Under the pieces are notes generated by a model. That model made no database searches. It saw nothing but the letters and a program-made list of their open reading frames with translations, and was not told where the DNA came from. Below, piece by piece: positions 8,077 through 15,583 of a stretch of DNA of 64,000 nucleotides (position 1 is the stretch's first letter; each line of letters begins with the position of its first letter). The DNA lies in assembly GCA_036397035.1 (NCBI GenBank), contig DASWJS010000031.1, positions 1 through 64,000 on the forward strand, written 5' to 3'. Source of the DNA: DASWJS01 sp036397035. GTDB lineage: Bacteria; Actinomycetota; AC-67. The translations under genes and the position numbers were made by a program.

Positions 8077-8990
8077 TTCCGTTCGCCCGTCCGTTCGCAT
8101 CGGAGTCGGCACCGGCGTTGTCGCAGGCCAGCGGGCAAGGAAGACCCGGTAAGGCAAACGACTCTCTCCCGAACGCGACAGGGAAGGAAGCTGCTCCTCG
8201 TCGGCTCACGCCAGCACGGGTGGCCGAGCTTCGCCGCAGCTTGAGCGACCGCGACCTGGCGATCATGGCAACCGTCTGCACGCTCAACCTCGTCACGGCA
8301 GGACAGATCGAGCGTATCCATTTCGTCGGTACGAGCCGCCAGTCGAACGCCCGCCGCTGCCGGGATGCCCTGGCTCGTCTTACGGCCCTGCGCGTCCTTG
8401 CCCGGCTCGACCGGCGGATCGGCGGCGTGCGCCCCGGAAGCTCCTCGTTCGTCTACGTGCTCGACGTGGCTGGCCTTCACCTCAGCCCCACGCCCCGGCG
8501 ACCGCAGCGGCCGGCCCTGCCCTCGATGCCCTTCGTGTCGCACGCGGTCGCGGTCTCCGAGGTCTACGTTCGGCTCGTCGAAGCCGAGCGGAGCGGCGAG
8601 CTTGAGCTTCTCGGCTTCCAGGCCGAGCCCGCCTGCTGGCGCGAGCATGCCGGTCCCGGCGGCGGGCGCAGCGTCCTCAAACCCGACGCCTTCTGCCGGA
8701 TCGGGAAGGGCGAGTTCGAACTCGGGTTCTTCCTTGAGATCGATCGCGCCACCGAATCGGTGCCAGCCCTTCGGCGAAAGCTGACCCGCTACCGCGCCCA
8801 CCTCGCCTCCGGGCGCGAGCAAGCCCGGCTCGGCTACTTCCCTCGCGTCGCCTGGGTGGTGCCGAGCAAAGCGCGCAAGAGCACGCTCGGCGAGGTGATC
8901 GCGGCCGAACCAGAAGGCGCGCGGGCGCTGCACGCGGTCTGTCTCGACGCCGAGGTCGTGCGAACCTTCACCGGCGAGGTTGCATCATGA
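8073..8990 (+). CDS. replication-relaxation family protein
   Basis: A 305-residue protein matching the Replic_Relax family found on actinobacterial and firmicute plasmids and integrative elements. A winged-helix-like region at about 45-115 (LSDRDLAIMATVCTLNLVTA, then CRDALARLTALRVLARLDRR) is followed by a C-terminal nuclease-like domain with FELGFFLEIDRATES and LRRKLTRYRAHLASG. Family members are thought to take part in plasmid replication or relaxation at oriT; the mechanism is not settled. It overlaps both neighbours by 4 bases, so it belongs to the transfer operon. Confidence 0.75.
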   Translation: MIPFARPFASESAPALSQASGQGRPGKANDSLPNATGKEAAPRRLTPARVAELRRSLSDRDLAIMATVCTLNLVTAGQIERIHFVGTSRQSNARRCRDALARLTALRVLARLDRRIGGVRPGSSSFVYVLDVAGLHLSPTPRRPQRPALPSMPFVSHAVAVSEVYVRLVEAERSGELELLGFQAEPACWREHAGPGGGRSVLKPDAFCRIGKGEFELGFFLEIDRATESVPALRRKLTRYRAHLASGREQARLGYFPRVAWVVPSKARKSTLGEVIAAEPEGARALHAVCLDAEVVRTFTGEVAS

Positions 8991-9655
8991 AAAATACGAG
9001 GCCCGAGTTCGACCGCCTCTACACCGCCGACGCTGCGGCCCTTCTCCCGACCTGGCCGAGCGGGTGGGTCGACGCGCTGCTCTGCGATCCGCCGTACGGG
9101 AATGACACGCGCTACGGCCAGGCCCGGCGCCGGATCGCCGGCGACCAGAACCCGCTCACCGGGATGGCCGTCGTCGCGCAGAGCTACCGCCTGCTCAAGA
9201 GGAACAGTGTCGGTTTCGTGTTCTGCGGCGTCCATCACCTCCCGCTGTGGGATGTGTTCCTGCGCCGCTACACGCGCTACCGGGTGCGTGAGGTTCTCAC
9301 CTGGGACAAGCGCAACGCCGGCTACGGCAACGTGTTCCGCCGCGCCTACGAGAACGTCTTGGTCCTTGAAAAAGGCGCTCCCGTCTACCACGAGCGCTCG
9401 ATCCCGACCCTGCTGTCGGTGCCGCGCGTGAGCGCCAAAGCTCACCCGCATGCGAAACCGGTTGCGTTGCTCGAGAAGCTCATCCGCGCCAGCACCAAAG
9501 AGGGCGACGCCGTGCTTGATCCCTTCGCTGGGTCGGGCTCGACGCTCGTTGCCGCCGCGAATCTCGGCCGGCACTTCGTGGGCGTCGAGGTCGACGAGGT
9601 GTACGCGAAGATCGCGCGGCAGCGTCTTGGCGAACATGAACGAGGGGCCGCATGA
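8987..9655 (+). CDS. beta-class DNA methyltransferase (N4-cytosine or N6-adenine)
   Basis: A 222-residue SAM-dependent DNA methyltransferase. Catalytic DPPY is at 34-37 and the SAM-binding LDPFAGSGST at 177-186, so motif IV precedes motif I, the order of the beta class. No restriction endonuclease is nearby, so it is an orphan enzyme. On mobile elements such enzymes typically mark element DNA against host restriction or regulate transfer. It overlaps the preceding gene by 4 bases. The recognition site cannot be read from sequence. Confidence 0.85.
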   Translation: MKNTRPEFDRLYTADAAALLPTWPSGWVDALLCDPPYGNDTRYGQARRRIAGDQNPLTGMAVVAQSYRLLKRNSVGFVFCGVHHLPLWDVFLRRYTRYRVREVLTWDKRNAGYGNVFRRAYENVLVLEKGAPVYHERSIPTLLSVPRVSAKAHPHAKPVALLEKLIRASTKEGDAVLDPFAGSGSTLVAAANLGRHFVGVEVDEVYAKIARQRLGEHERGAA

Positions 9656-9739
9656 GCGGCCCTAGCTCCCTCGCGTCATGCGGCTTTCGAGGCGACCCGC
9701 ACGGGGTCGCCGGCCGCTCGCGCCGAAGGAGGTGCCGCG

Positions 9740-10033
9740 ATGAGAACCATCGCGATCAAGGTGCCGGAGGGCGTCCACGCGACGTTGACGCTCTTGGCCA
9801 AGATCGGCAAGCGCCCGCTTGTCGAGGAACTGCGGCAGGCGGTCGATGCCCACATCGAACGCCGCAGCGCCGAGGTCGACATCAAGGACGAGGCCAGCAA
9901 GGTCTTGGCCCAGATCGACGCCGACGCCGCCTCCAAGCGGGAGGCAATCCAGGCCCTGCTTGGTCCAAAGCCCGAGACGGGCGAGCCGGAGCAGAAGCGC
10001 GGAAAGCGCACACGCCCGGCCGGGGATGGATGA
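9740..10033 (+). CDS. small ribbon-helix-helix-like protein
   Basis: A 97-residue protein with strong ribosome binding site GAAGGAGGT. The N-terminus MRTIAIKVPEGVHATLTLLA followed by a helix (VEELRQAVDAHIERR) fits a ribbon-helix-helix DNA-binding fold as in CopG/Arc proteins. The C-terminal half is charged, likely a coiled coil with a basic tail (EQKRGKRTRP). It could be an accessory oriT-binding or autoregulatory protein of the element. It sits downstream of a small hairpin (GCGACCC/GGGTCGC, 9692-9710). Confidence 0.5.
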   Translation: MRTIAIKVPEGVHATLTLLAKIGKRPLVEELRQAVDAHIERRSAEVDIKDEASKVLAQIDADAASKREAIQALLGPKPETGEPEQKRGKRTRPAGDG

Positions 10034-10235
10034 GTCATCCCCGTACGTGGGGTGGAAGGGAGCCGCGTCTCACGCGGCCCCTCCACCCCGCAGTATCTAC
10101 ACAAACCATTCAAGAAGTGAGACAATCGCGTGTGGTCCCTTCACATCGGGCTCGACGCCCTTGCACCCGCGCCGCCCTTGGCAGGCGGAGACTCTTGGTA
10201 GCATCCGCGTTCGTACAAAAGGTGGTAGGAGGAGG

Positions 10236-10628
10236 GTGGGCTTGCCTGTCGCAGAGAACGTCCGCGCCGAAGTAGGAAGGCTACGGAAGTCTTGGAGGCG
10301 AAGCTACTTCGTGTGGAGCGGGCTTCACCTTGGCCTGTCCCTGTTCGGTGTCCTTCTTAGCATCACAGCCGCCACGAAGCCTCCTTTCGTCAGGAGCCTC
10401 ATTGGGGCTGGCGGAGTTGAGGTCTTAGGGTGGGCAGCTACCGTGTTCTTCGCAGCTTTCGCCGTCCTCACTCCTTCTCGGAATGCTCGTGCCTTCATCG
10501 CCGCTTGGCGGATTCTCAACGATCAGTATCTCCGCAGTGAGTGCCTAGATGAGGACGATGTCTGCGTGGCCCTGGTTGACGCAATCCGACGGGGAGAGGA
10601 GATCATTAGTGGTCGAGACCCCTTCTAA
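10236..10628 (+). CDS. small two-TM protein, SLATT-like
   Basis: A 130-residue protein with two hydrophobic helices at about residues 26-46 and 58-76, and a cytoplasmic C-terminal helix (ARAFIAAWRILNDQYLRSE) ending in an acidic GEEIIS segment. This topology and the aromatic/Arg pattern resemble SLATT domains, predicted pore-forming effectors of nucleotide-activated conflict systems. The start is GTG, or a TTG 6 bases on; both use the AGGAGGAGG just upstream. It precedes a glycosyltransferase gene by 18 bases. No sensor gene (SMODS nucleotidyltransferase, SLOG) is beside it. The family call is tentative. Confidence 0.5.
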   Translation: MGLPVAENVRAEVGRLRKSWRRSYFVWSGLHLGLSLFGVLLSITAATKPPFVRSLIGAGGVEVLGWAATVFFAAFAVLTPSRNARAFIAAWRILNDQYLRSECLDEDDVCVALVDAIRRGEEIISGRDPF

Positions 10629-10646
10629 GCGGGAGGTTGGGTTCAG

Positions 10647-11348
10647 ATGACGCAGTTACGAAAGATTGCCGTGCTCATTCCAGCTCTTGACGAGGCTCCA
10701 ACGATAAGCGGCGTAGTTCAGGCAGCCATGACCACGCACGAGGTCACCCGCGTAGTCGTTATCGACAACGGTTCCACGGATGCCACCGCTAGGATCGCGT
10801 CCTTGGCAGGGGCAGAGATCATCTTCTGCCCAAGTCGGGGCAAGGGGGAGGCATTACTCGCAGGACTTGCCGCACTTGGCAATGAGTATGATGTTGTCGT
10901 AACGCTTGATGCAGACTTGAAGGGCCTACAGCCACGACACATCTCAAGACTCATCACGGCTCTCGAAAACGGCTTCGTGATGAGTTGCGGTGTTCTTGAG
11001 AGTCCCGGATGGCGGCGCGCCCTGTATTGGGGACCGCTTGGGGGCTTTATAGCAACGTTGAGCGGGCAACGCGCCATCAGGCTCGCCCTTCTTCGTAAGC
11101 TGTCGCACAAAGCGTGCTTGGGATATAACTTCGAGTCAGAACTGAACAAATGCTGTGACCCTAAGCGCGTTACACGAGTCAGACTTGAGAATGTGATCCA
11201 TGTCTCTCGCAGGCGCAAGCCTTCACGATCGGGCATCAGTGATCACTGGATCGTGGTCTGGCCAGTATATGCACGGCTCTTTTTCCGAAGTGTGATTCGA
11301 AGGCGTCCACGTGACGTTAGCAGGGCTGCTCAAATGGACCCCACGTGA
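10647..11348 (+). CDS. family 2 (GT-A) glycosyltransferase
   Basis: A 233-residue glycosyltransferase with the N-terminal nucleotide-sugar domain: IAVLIPALDEAPTI at the start, VVVIDNGSTDATARIA, GKGEALLAGL and the metal-binding VVTLDADLKG. It resembles UDP-glucose/GDP-mannose:dolichyl-phosphate transferases but has no C-terminal transmembrane helices. It is short, cytoplasmic or peripheral, with substrate unknown. It is probably co-transcribed with the two-TM gene upstream and is cargo of the mobile element, ending in a strong terminator. Confidence 0.75.
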   Translation: MTQLRKIAVLIPALDEAPTISGVVQAAMTTHEVTRVVVIDNGSTDATARIASLAGAEIIFCPSRGKGEALLAGLAALGNEYDVVVTLDADLKGLQPRHISRLITALENGFVMSCGVLESPGWRRALYWGPLGGFIATLSGQRAIRLALLRKLSHKACLGYNFESELNKCCDPKRVTRVRLENVIHVSRRRKPSRSGISDHWIVVWPVYARLFFRSVIRRRPRDVSRAAQMDPT

Positions 11349-11367
11349 ATCTAACGTGGGGTCCTTT
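11336..11367 (+). terminator. Rho-independent terminator
   Basis: An 11-bp perfect stem (GGACCCCACGT / ACGTGGGGTCC) with a 7-nt loop is followed by TTTC. The left arm overlaps the stop codon of the glycosyltransferase. It separates the transfer/cargo operon from the repressor promoter. Confidence 0.8.
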
Positions 11368-11418
11368 CATGCCTGTCGGCGATACTTCCTAGCTGTCAGA
11401 TGACCCACTATTTTCCAC

Positions 11419-11456
11419 TTGACTCGCCCCGCGCCCAGGCGTACAGTTTAGTGAAC
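11419..11456 (+). promoter_or_regulatory. repressor-gene promoter with operator O3
   Basis: TTGACT (11419-11424), a 17-base spacer and TACAGT (11442-11447) form a good promoter. GTACAGTTTAGTGAAC (11441-11456) overlaps the -10 and matches the O1 core GTTCAGTTTGCTGAAC at 13 of 16 positions. Placement over the repressor's own promoter suggests autoregulation. Confidence 0.6.
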
Positions 11457-11477
11457 ACCCTAAGAACGAAGGAAGTC

Positions 11478-11834
11478 ATGTCCAAGTCCCAAGCACAACA
11501 ACTCGGCGACCGCATCAAGAAGGCACGCAAGGCCAAGGGCCTTTCCCTGCGCGGGTTGGCCGACGCGGTCGGCATGGGCGTGAGCACGATCCATCTGCTC
11601 GAAGAGGGAACGGTCAAAGAACCGCGCCCGGCCAAGCTCGCCCGCATCGCCGAGGCGCTCGAACTCCCGATGCGCGAGCTGTATGACATCGTCGGCTACG
11701 AAGTGCCCGGCGACCTGCCCGAACTCCCCGTCTACTTGCGCTCGAAATACAAACTCTCCCAGGACGAGATCGGCCAGCTTGACGAGGTGTTCCAGCGCAT
11801 CGCCGCAGGCAAGAAGGAGGGTCGGCGTGAATAA
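11478..11834 (+). CDS. XRE-family transcriptional repressor of the mobile element
   Basis: A 118-residue protein with an N-terminal Cro/CI helix-turn-helix at residues about 8-65 (LGDRIKKARKAKGLSLRGLA, then GMGVSTIHLLEEG). The C-terminal part carries a short dimerisation region (KYKLSQDEIGQLDEVFQRI). The ATG has AAGGAAG 4 bases before it. The next gene is an ImmA-type protease overlapping by 8 bases. This pairing matches ICEBs1 ImmR-ImmA and related phage systems, where the protease cleaves the repressor to induce excision and transfer. Operators O1-O3 are its likely binding sites. Confidence 0.85.
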   Translation: MSKSQAQQLGDRIKKARKAKGLSLRGLADAVGMGVSTIHLLEEGTVKEPRPAKLARIAEALELPMRELYDIVGYEVPGDLPELPVYLRSKYKLSQDEIGQLDEVFQRIAAGKKEGRRE

Positions 11835-12396
11835 CCTCATCGCCGACCTGCGCGCGCTCGTCCCGAGCAGGCCGCTGACCATTACCGAGAGCCTGCGCCT
11901 GGCGGAGCTTCAAGCCGTCAAGCTTCTTGCGGCCGCTGGCGTGACGAAGCCCCCGGTGCCCGAGACCGTCATCACGGCGTTGCCGCGCGTGAGCGTCCGG
12001 CGCGTCGCCCCGCTCACCATCTCGGGCGGCGCCAAGTGGATCAAGGGCCTGTGGTACATCGTGCTGAACGGCGCCGAGCCGCTGGCGCGCCAGCGCTTCA
12101 GCATCGGGCATGAGTTCAAGCATGTGCTCGACGCCGCGCGCACCGAGCAGCTCTATCCGGCCGTCGCCGGAATGAGCACCGAGGATCGCGCCGAGGCGGT
12201 CTGCGACTTCTTCGCCGCAAATCTGCTCATGCCGAAGGTCTTGCTTCGCCGAGCCTGGGTGAACAAGACCCAAGACCTTCGCGCGCTCGCCCGCATGTTC
12301 GGGGTGTCGCTTTCGGCCATGAACGTTCGCCTGCAATCGCTCGGGCTCACCGAGCCGCCCGCGCGCTGCCGCTCGGCAAAGGAGCGAGCCGCATGA
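11827..12396 (+). CDS. ImmA/IrrE-family metallo-endopeptidase (anti-repressor)
   Basis: A 189-residue zinc protease. The HExxH motif is HEFKH at 95-99, and the downstream helix AEAVCDFFAANLLMP supplies the acidic third ligand. It starts at GTG with AAGGAGGG upstream, inside the end of the repressor gene, and its own end overlaps the recombinase start by 4 bases. By analogy with ImmA it should inactivate the XRE repressor when the element is induced. No sensor input is evident in the sequence. Confidence 0.85.
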   Translation: MNNLIADLRALVPSRPLTITESLRLAELQAVKLLAAAGVTKPPVPETVITALPRVSVRRVAPLTISGGAKWIKGLWYIVLNGAEPLARQRFSIGHEFKHVLDAARTEQLYPAVAGMSTEDRAEAVCDFFAANLLMPKVLLRRAWVNKTQDLRALARMFGVSLSAMNVRLQSLGLTEPPARCRSAKERAA

Positions 12397-14066
12397 GGAC
12401 CGCGGTCATCTACCTGCGCGTCTCCACCAAAGAGCAAGCCGAGCGCGGCGGCGACCCCGAGGGCTACTCCATCCCGGCCCAACGCGACGCCTGCCTGGCC
12501 AAGGCCGAATCACTGGATGCCACGGTCCTCGCCGAATACGCCGACAAAGGAGAGTCCGCGAAGAGCGCCGACCGGCCGGAACTCCAGAAGATGCTCGGGC
12601 GCATCCATTCCGAAGGCGGCATCGACTACGTCATCGTCCACAAGGTCGACCGCCTGGCCCGCAACCGCTACGACGACGCGCTCATCGGTATCGCCCTGGA
12701 CAAGGCGGGCACGAAGCTGGTCTCCGTATCGGAGAACATCGACGACACGCCCGCCGGACGATTCATGCACGCCGTGATGGCCGGCTTTGCCGAACTCTAC
12801 GCCAACAACCTCGCGACCGAGGTCATCAAGGGAAGCACGAAGAAGGCCGAGAAGGGCGGGAGCCCGATGCGGGTCGGCATCGGCTACCGAAACGTGCGCA
12901 AGGTCATAGACGGGCGCGAGATCCGCACCGTCAGGGTCGACCCCGAACGAGGTCCGCTCATCGCCTGGGCGTTCGAGACCTACGCGACGGGCGACTGCAG
13001 CACGTTCCAGCTTCTCGACGGCCTGACCGCCAAGGGATTGACGACCGTGCCGACCCGCACGCGTCCCGCCCATCCGCTTCACCTGTCGAACCTTACCTCG
13101 ATCCTCAAGAACCCCTACTACACGGGCGTTGTGCGCTACCGGGGCAAGGAGTATCAGGGTACGCACGAGCCGCTCGTGACTCCCGAGACCTTCGCCAAGG
13201 TGCAGCAGGTGCTCGCGGCCCACTACACCGCCGGGGAGCGCACGCGCGCCCATCCCCACTACCTCAAAGGAACGGTCTTCTGCGATCAGTGCGGCGCGCG
13301 GCTCACGATCACCAAAGCCAACGGCCACGGCGGCATCTACTACTACTTCTTCTGCCTGGGCAAACAGAAGTTTCGGCAATGTCGCCAGAAGTATCTTCGG
13401 GTGGACAACGTCGAGGAGCTGGTTGCTCGTCAGTATGGAAAAGTGAGCTTCACGCCCGAGCGCGCCGAGGCCATCGCCGCTGCGCTCCGTGAGTTCCTCG
13501 CCACGCGGCAGACCAGGCGCGAGAAGGAAGCGGCCAGGCAAGAGCGGCGGCTCGCCCGACTCAAGTCCGACAGCTTGAAGCTCTTCCAGCGTTCCTATCG
13601 CGACCTGGTACCCGAGGACGTTTTCGTCGCTGAGCAGAGCCGGATCAATCGTGAGATCGCAGCCGCCGAAGCCGCCATCGCAAAAGCCAAGGTCTCCCTT
13701 GCCAGCATCACCCGCACTGGCGAGCAGGCCGCGCAGCTTCTCGTTGACTGCGAACGCGCCTACCGGATCGCCCCCGACACGGTCAAGCGGCTCTGGAATC
13801 AAGCGTTCTTTGAGAAGGTGTTCGTCGGGGCGGGGGACAAGGTGCGGTTCAAGCTCGCTGAGCCCTTCGAACAGATGCTCAAGTTCGATTTCAAGCGGCA
13901 GATCGAGGCCGCGCGAGAGCAGGCGCAGGTCGAAGCGGTCCTCGCCGAAGCCAAGGCCATTCTTCAACAAGCAGACGAACCCGCCCTTGTTTCTTTGGGG
14001 GTGGGTTCGAGTAAGGACTATTTGGTGGGCGCGGGAGGTATCGAACCTCCGGCCTCCTGCTTGTAA
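12393..14066 (+). CDS. large serine recombinase (integrase)
   Basis: A 557-residue site-specific recombinase. The N-terminal resolvase domain carries the nucleophile Ser11 (AVIYLRVSTKEQ) and the Arg motif KVDRLARNRYDD. A recombinase domain covers about residues 155-270, a zinc beta-ribbon begins near 297 (CDQCGARLTI, second pair C-x5-C in CLGKQKFRQC), then come a coiled coil (EKEAARQERRLARLKSD) and a C-terminal segment. It catalyses integration and excision of the element. The last 13 codons (VGAGGIEPPASCL) are antisense tRNA-Val, so the stop codon is supplied by the attachment target. It is co-transcribed with the repressor and protease. Confidence 0.9.
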   Translation: MRTAVIYLRVSTKEQAERGGDPEGYSIPAQRDACLAKAESLDATVLAEYADKGESAKSADRPELQKMLGRIHSEGGIDYVIVHKVDRLARNRYDDALIGIALDKAGTKLVSVSENIDDTPAGRFMHAVMAGFAELYANNLATEVIKGSTKKAEKGGSPMRVGIGYRNVRKVIDGREIRTVRVDPERGPLIAWAFETYATGDCSTFQLLDGLTAKGLTTVPTRTRPAHPLHLSNLTSILKNPYYTGVVRYRGKEYQGTHEPLVTPETFAKVQQVLAAHYTAGERTRAHPHYLKGTVFCDQCGARLTITKANGHGGIYYYFFCLGKQKFRQCRQKYLRVDNVEELVARQYGKVSFTPERAEAIAAALREFLATRQTRREKEAARQERRLARLKSDSLKLFQRSYRDLVPEDVFVAEQSRINREIAAAEAAIAKAKVSLASITRTGEQAAQLLVDCERAYRIAPDTVKRLWNQAFFEKVFVGAGDKVRFKLAEPFEQMLKFDFKRQIEAAREQAQVEAVLAEAKAILQQADEPALVSLGVGSSKDYLVGAGGIEPPASCL

Positions 14067-14098
14067 GGCAGGCGCTCTGGCCACTGAGCTACGCGCCC
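14023..14098 (-). tRNA. tRNA-Val (anticodon TAC)
   Basis: A full cloverleaf: 7-bp acceptor GGGCGCG/CGCGCCC, D arm GCTC/GAGC, anticodon stem CCTGC/GCAGG around loop CTTACAA (anticodon TAC), T arm GGAGG/CCTCC with loop TTCGATA, discriminator A and encoded CCA. The 3' half is overlapped head-on by the end of the serine recombinase gene, which makes it the likely integration site of the element. Confidence 0.95.
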
Positions 14099-14123
14099 CG
14101 CGCGCGAGCGTAGCAGTCGCGAT

Positions 14124-15530
14124 CTACGGCGACGACGCCGGTTCGTGCACGGTCTCGTCCCGGATCGTGACGGCCGAGATCAGCGCCCCGCCGAGGCACA
14201 CCAGCGCCGAGATCAGCGTCGCCCGCTGGAAGGCCGAAGCCGTCAGGTCCTCAAGCTCCGCGCCGGCGATGCCGACCGCCAGGGGCACGACCGCGATCGC
14301 GATCAGGCCGGCGAGCCGCGCGACCGCGTTGTTCACCGCCGACGCGATCCCGGCGTGACGGGACTCGAGCGCGCTCAGCACGGTGTTCGTCAGCGGCGCG
14401 ACGGTCACCGAGAGCCCGATGCCGAACACGATGCTCGCCGGCAGCACAGACTCCCAGAAGGAGCGGCCGGGCAGGACCCGCCCGTAGAGCCACAGGCCGG
14501 CGGCCGCGACGGCGGGCCCGACGGTCATGAACAGGCGCGGGCCGCGCTCGCCCGCCATGCGCCCGAACGCGGGTGACAACACGAACATGATCGCGGTCAC
14601 GGGGATGAGCGTCGACCCGGCGAGCGTCGCGCTGTAGGCCATCCGAACCTGCAACTGCAGCACGATGAAGAACAGCGACGCGCTCAGCGCGCCGTAAATG
14701 GCGAGCGTCGCCAGGTTCGCTCCGCTGAAGGTTCGGTTCCGGAAGAACGCGAGCGGCAGCATCGGGTCGCCGCGCGCGGCCTCCACGACGACGAACGCGA
14801 CCAGACCGGCGCCGCCGAGAACGCCGGCCGCGACGATCTCCGGCGCGCTCCATCCGCGAACGGGGCCCTCGATGAGCGCGTAGACCGCGCCTCCCAGCCC
14901 GAGCGCCGCGAGCAGCGCGCCGGCGAGATCGGGGTGGCGCCCGGTGGACTCGTCGCGAGTCTCCGGTACGCGACGCCCGGCGATGAACACGGCGGCCGCG
15001 GCGATCGGCGCGTTGATGAGGAAGACGAGCCGCCAGCTCCCCGCGTCGATGAGCGCGCCGCCGAGGAACGGCCCGATGATCGCCGCGATGCCCGTGAACC
15101 CCGTCCACAGACCGATCGCGCGGCCGCGATCCGGGCCGTCGAAGACCGCGGTGATGATCGCCAGGCTCCCCGGCATGAGCAACGCGGCCGACACCCCCTG
15201 CAACGCGCGCGCCCCGATCAACGCCGGCAGCGTCGGCGCGATCCCGCACAACAGCGAGAAGCCGGCGAACCCGATCACGCCGATGACGAAGACGCGCCGA
15301 CGCCCGTAGAGGTCGCCGAGCGAGCCGCCCAGCATGATGAAGCCGCTCAACGTGAGCAGGTATGCGTCCACGACCCACTGCAGGCCCGAGATCGCGCCGC
15401 CGAACTCCGCGCCGATCGCCTTCAGCGCGACGTTGACTGCGGTTCCGTCGACGAAGGACATGACCGACCCGAGCACGCTCGCCGCGACCACCCAGCGCCC
15501 GCTGGCTTCGCCCAGCTTCGCGATCGACAT
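14124..15530 (-). CDS. MFS multidrug exporter, DHA2 (EmrB/QacA) type
   Basis: A 468-residue proton-driven exporter with about 14 transmembrane helices. The DHA2-type motif VDGTAVNVALKAIGAEF is in TM1, QWVVDAYLLTLSGFIMLGG in TM2 and the MFS motif A GSLGDLYGRRRVF follows it. The ATG was chosen for its GGAGGAAG ribosome binding site; a longer frame begins 96 bases upstream without one. Substrates are typically lipophilic drugs or dyes but cannot be read from sequence. It is divergent from the sugar dehydrogenase gene and no regulator gene is adjacent. Confidence 0.9.
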   Translation of the reverse strand: MSIAKLGEASGRWVVAASVLGSVMSFVDGTAVNVALKAIGAEFGGAISGLQWVVDAYLLTLSGFIMLGGSLGDLYGRRRVFVIGVIGFAGFSLLCGIAPTLPALIGARALQGVSAALLMPGSLAIITAVFDGPDRGRAIGLWTGFTGIAAIIGPFLGGALIDAGSWRLVFLINAPIAAAAVFIAGRRVPETRDESTGRHPDLAGALLAALGLGGAVYALIEGPVRGWSAPEIVAAGVLGGAGLVAFVVVEAARGDPMLPLAFFRNRTFSGANLATLAIYGALSASLFFIVLQLQVRMAYSATLAGSTLIPVTAIMFVLSPAFGRMAGERGPRLFMTVGPAVAAAGLWLYGRVLPGRSFWESVLPASIVFGIGLSVTVAPLTNTVLSALESRHAGIASAVNNAVARLAGLIAIAVVPLAVGIAGAELEDLTASAFQRATLISALVCLGGALISAVTIRDETVHEPASSP

Positions 15531-15583
15531 CGCTTCCTCCCTGCACGGTTGCGTGGGTGCCCGGCGTCCAGTTGGATGAACGC

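Noticed and set aside
14023..14066. Protein tail GAGGIEPPASCL at the end of the recombinase as a conserved domain
   Set aside because: It is antisense tRNA-Val translated in frame. The same string recurs in many databases for this reason and is not a protein motif.
12510..14084. Long open frame (over 500 codons) opposite the recombinase gene
   Set aside because: High-GC codon bias keeps the complementary frame open. It has no motifs, and the + strand protein is a clear recombinase.
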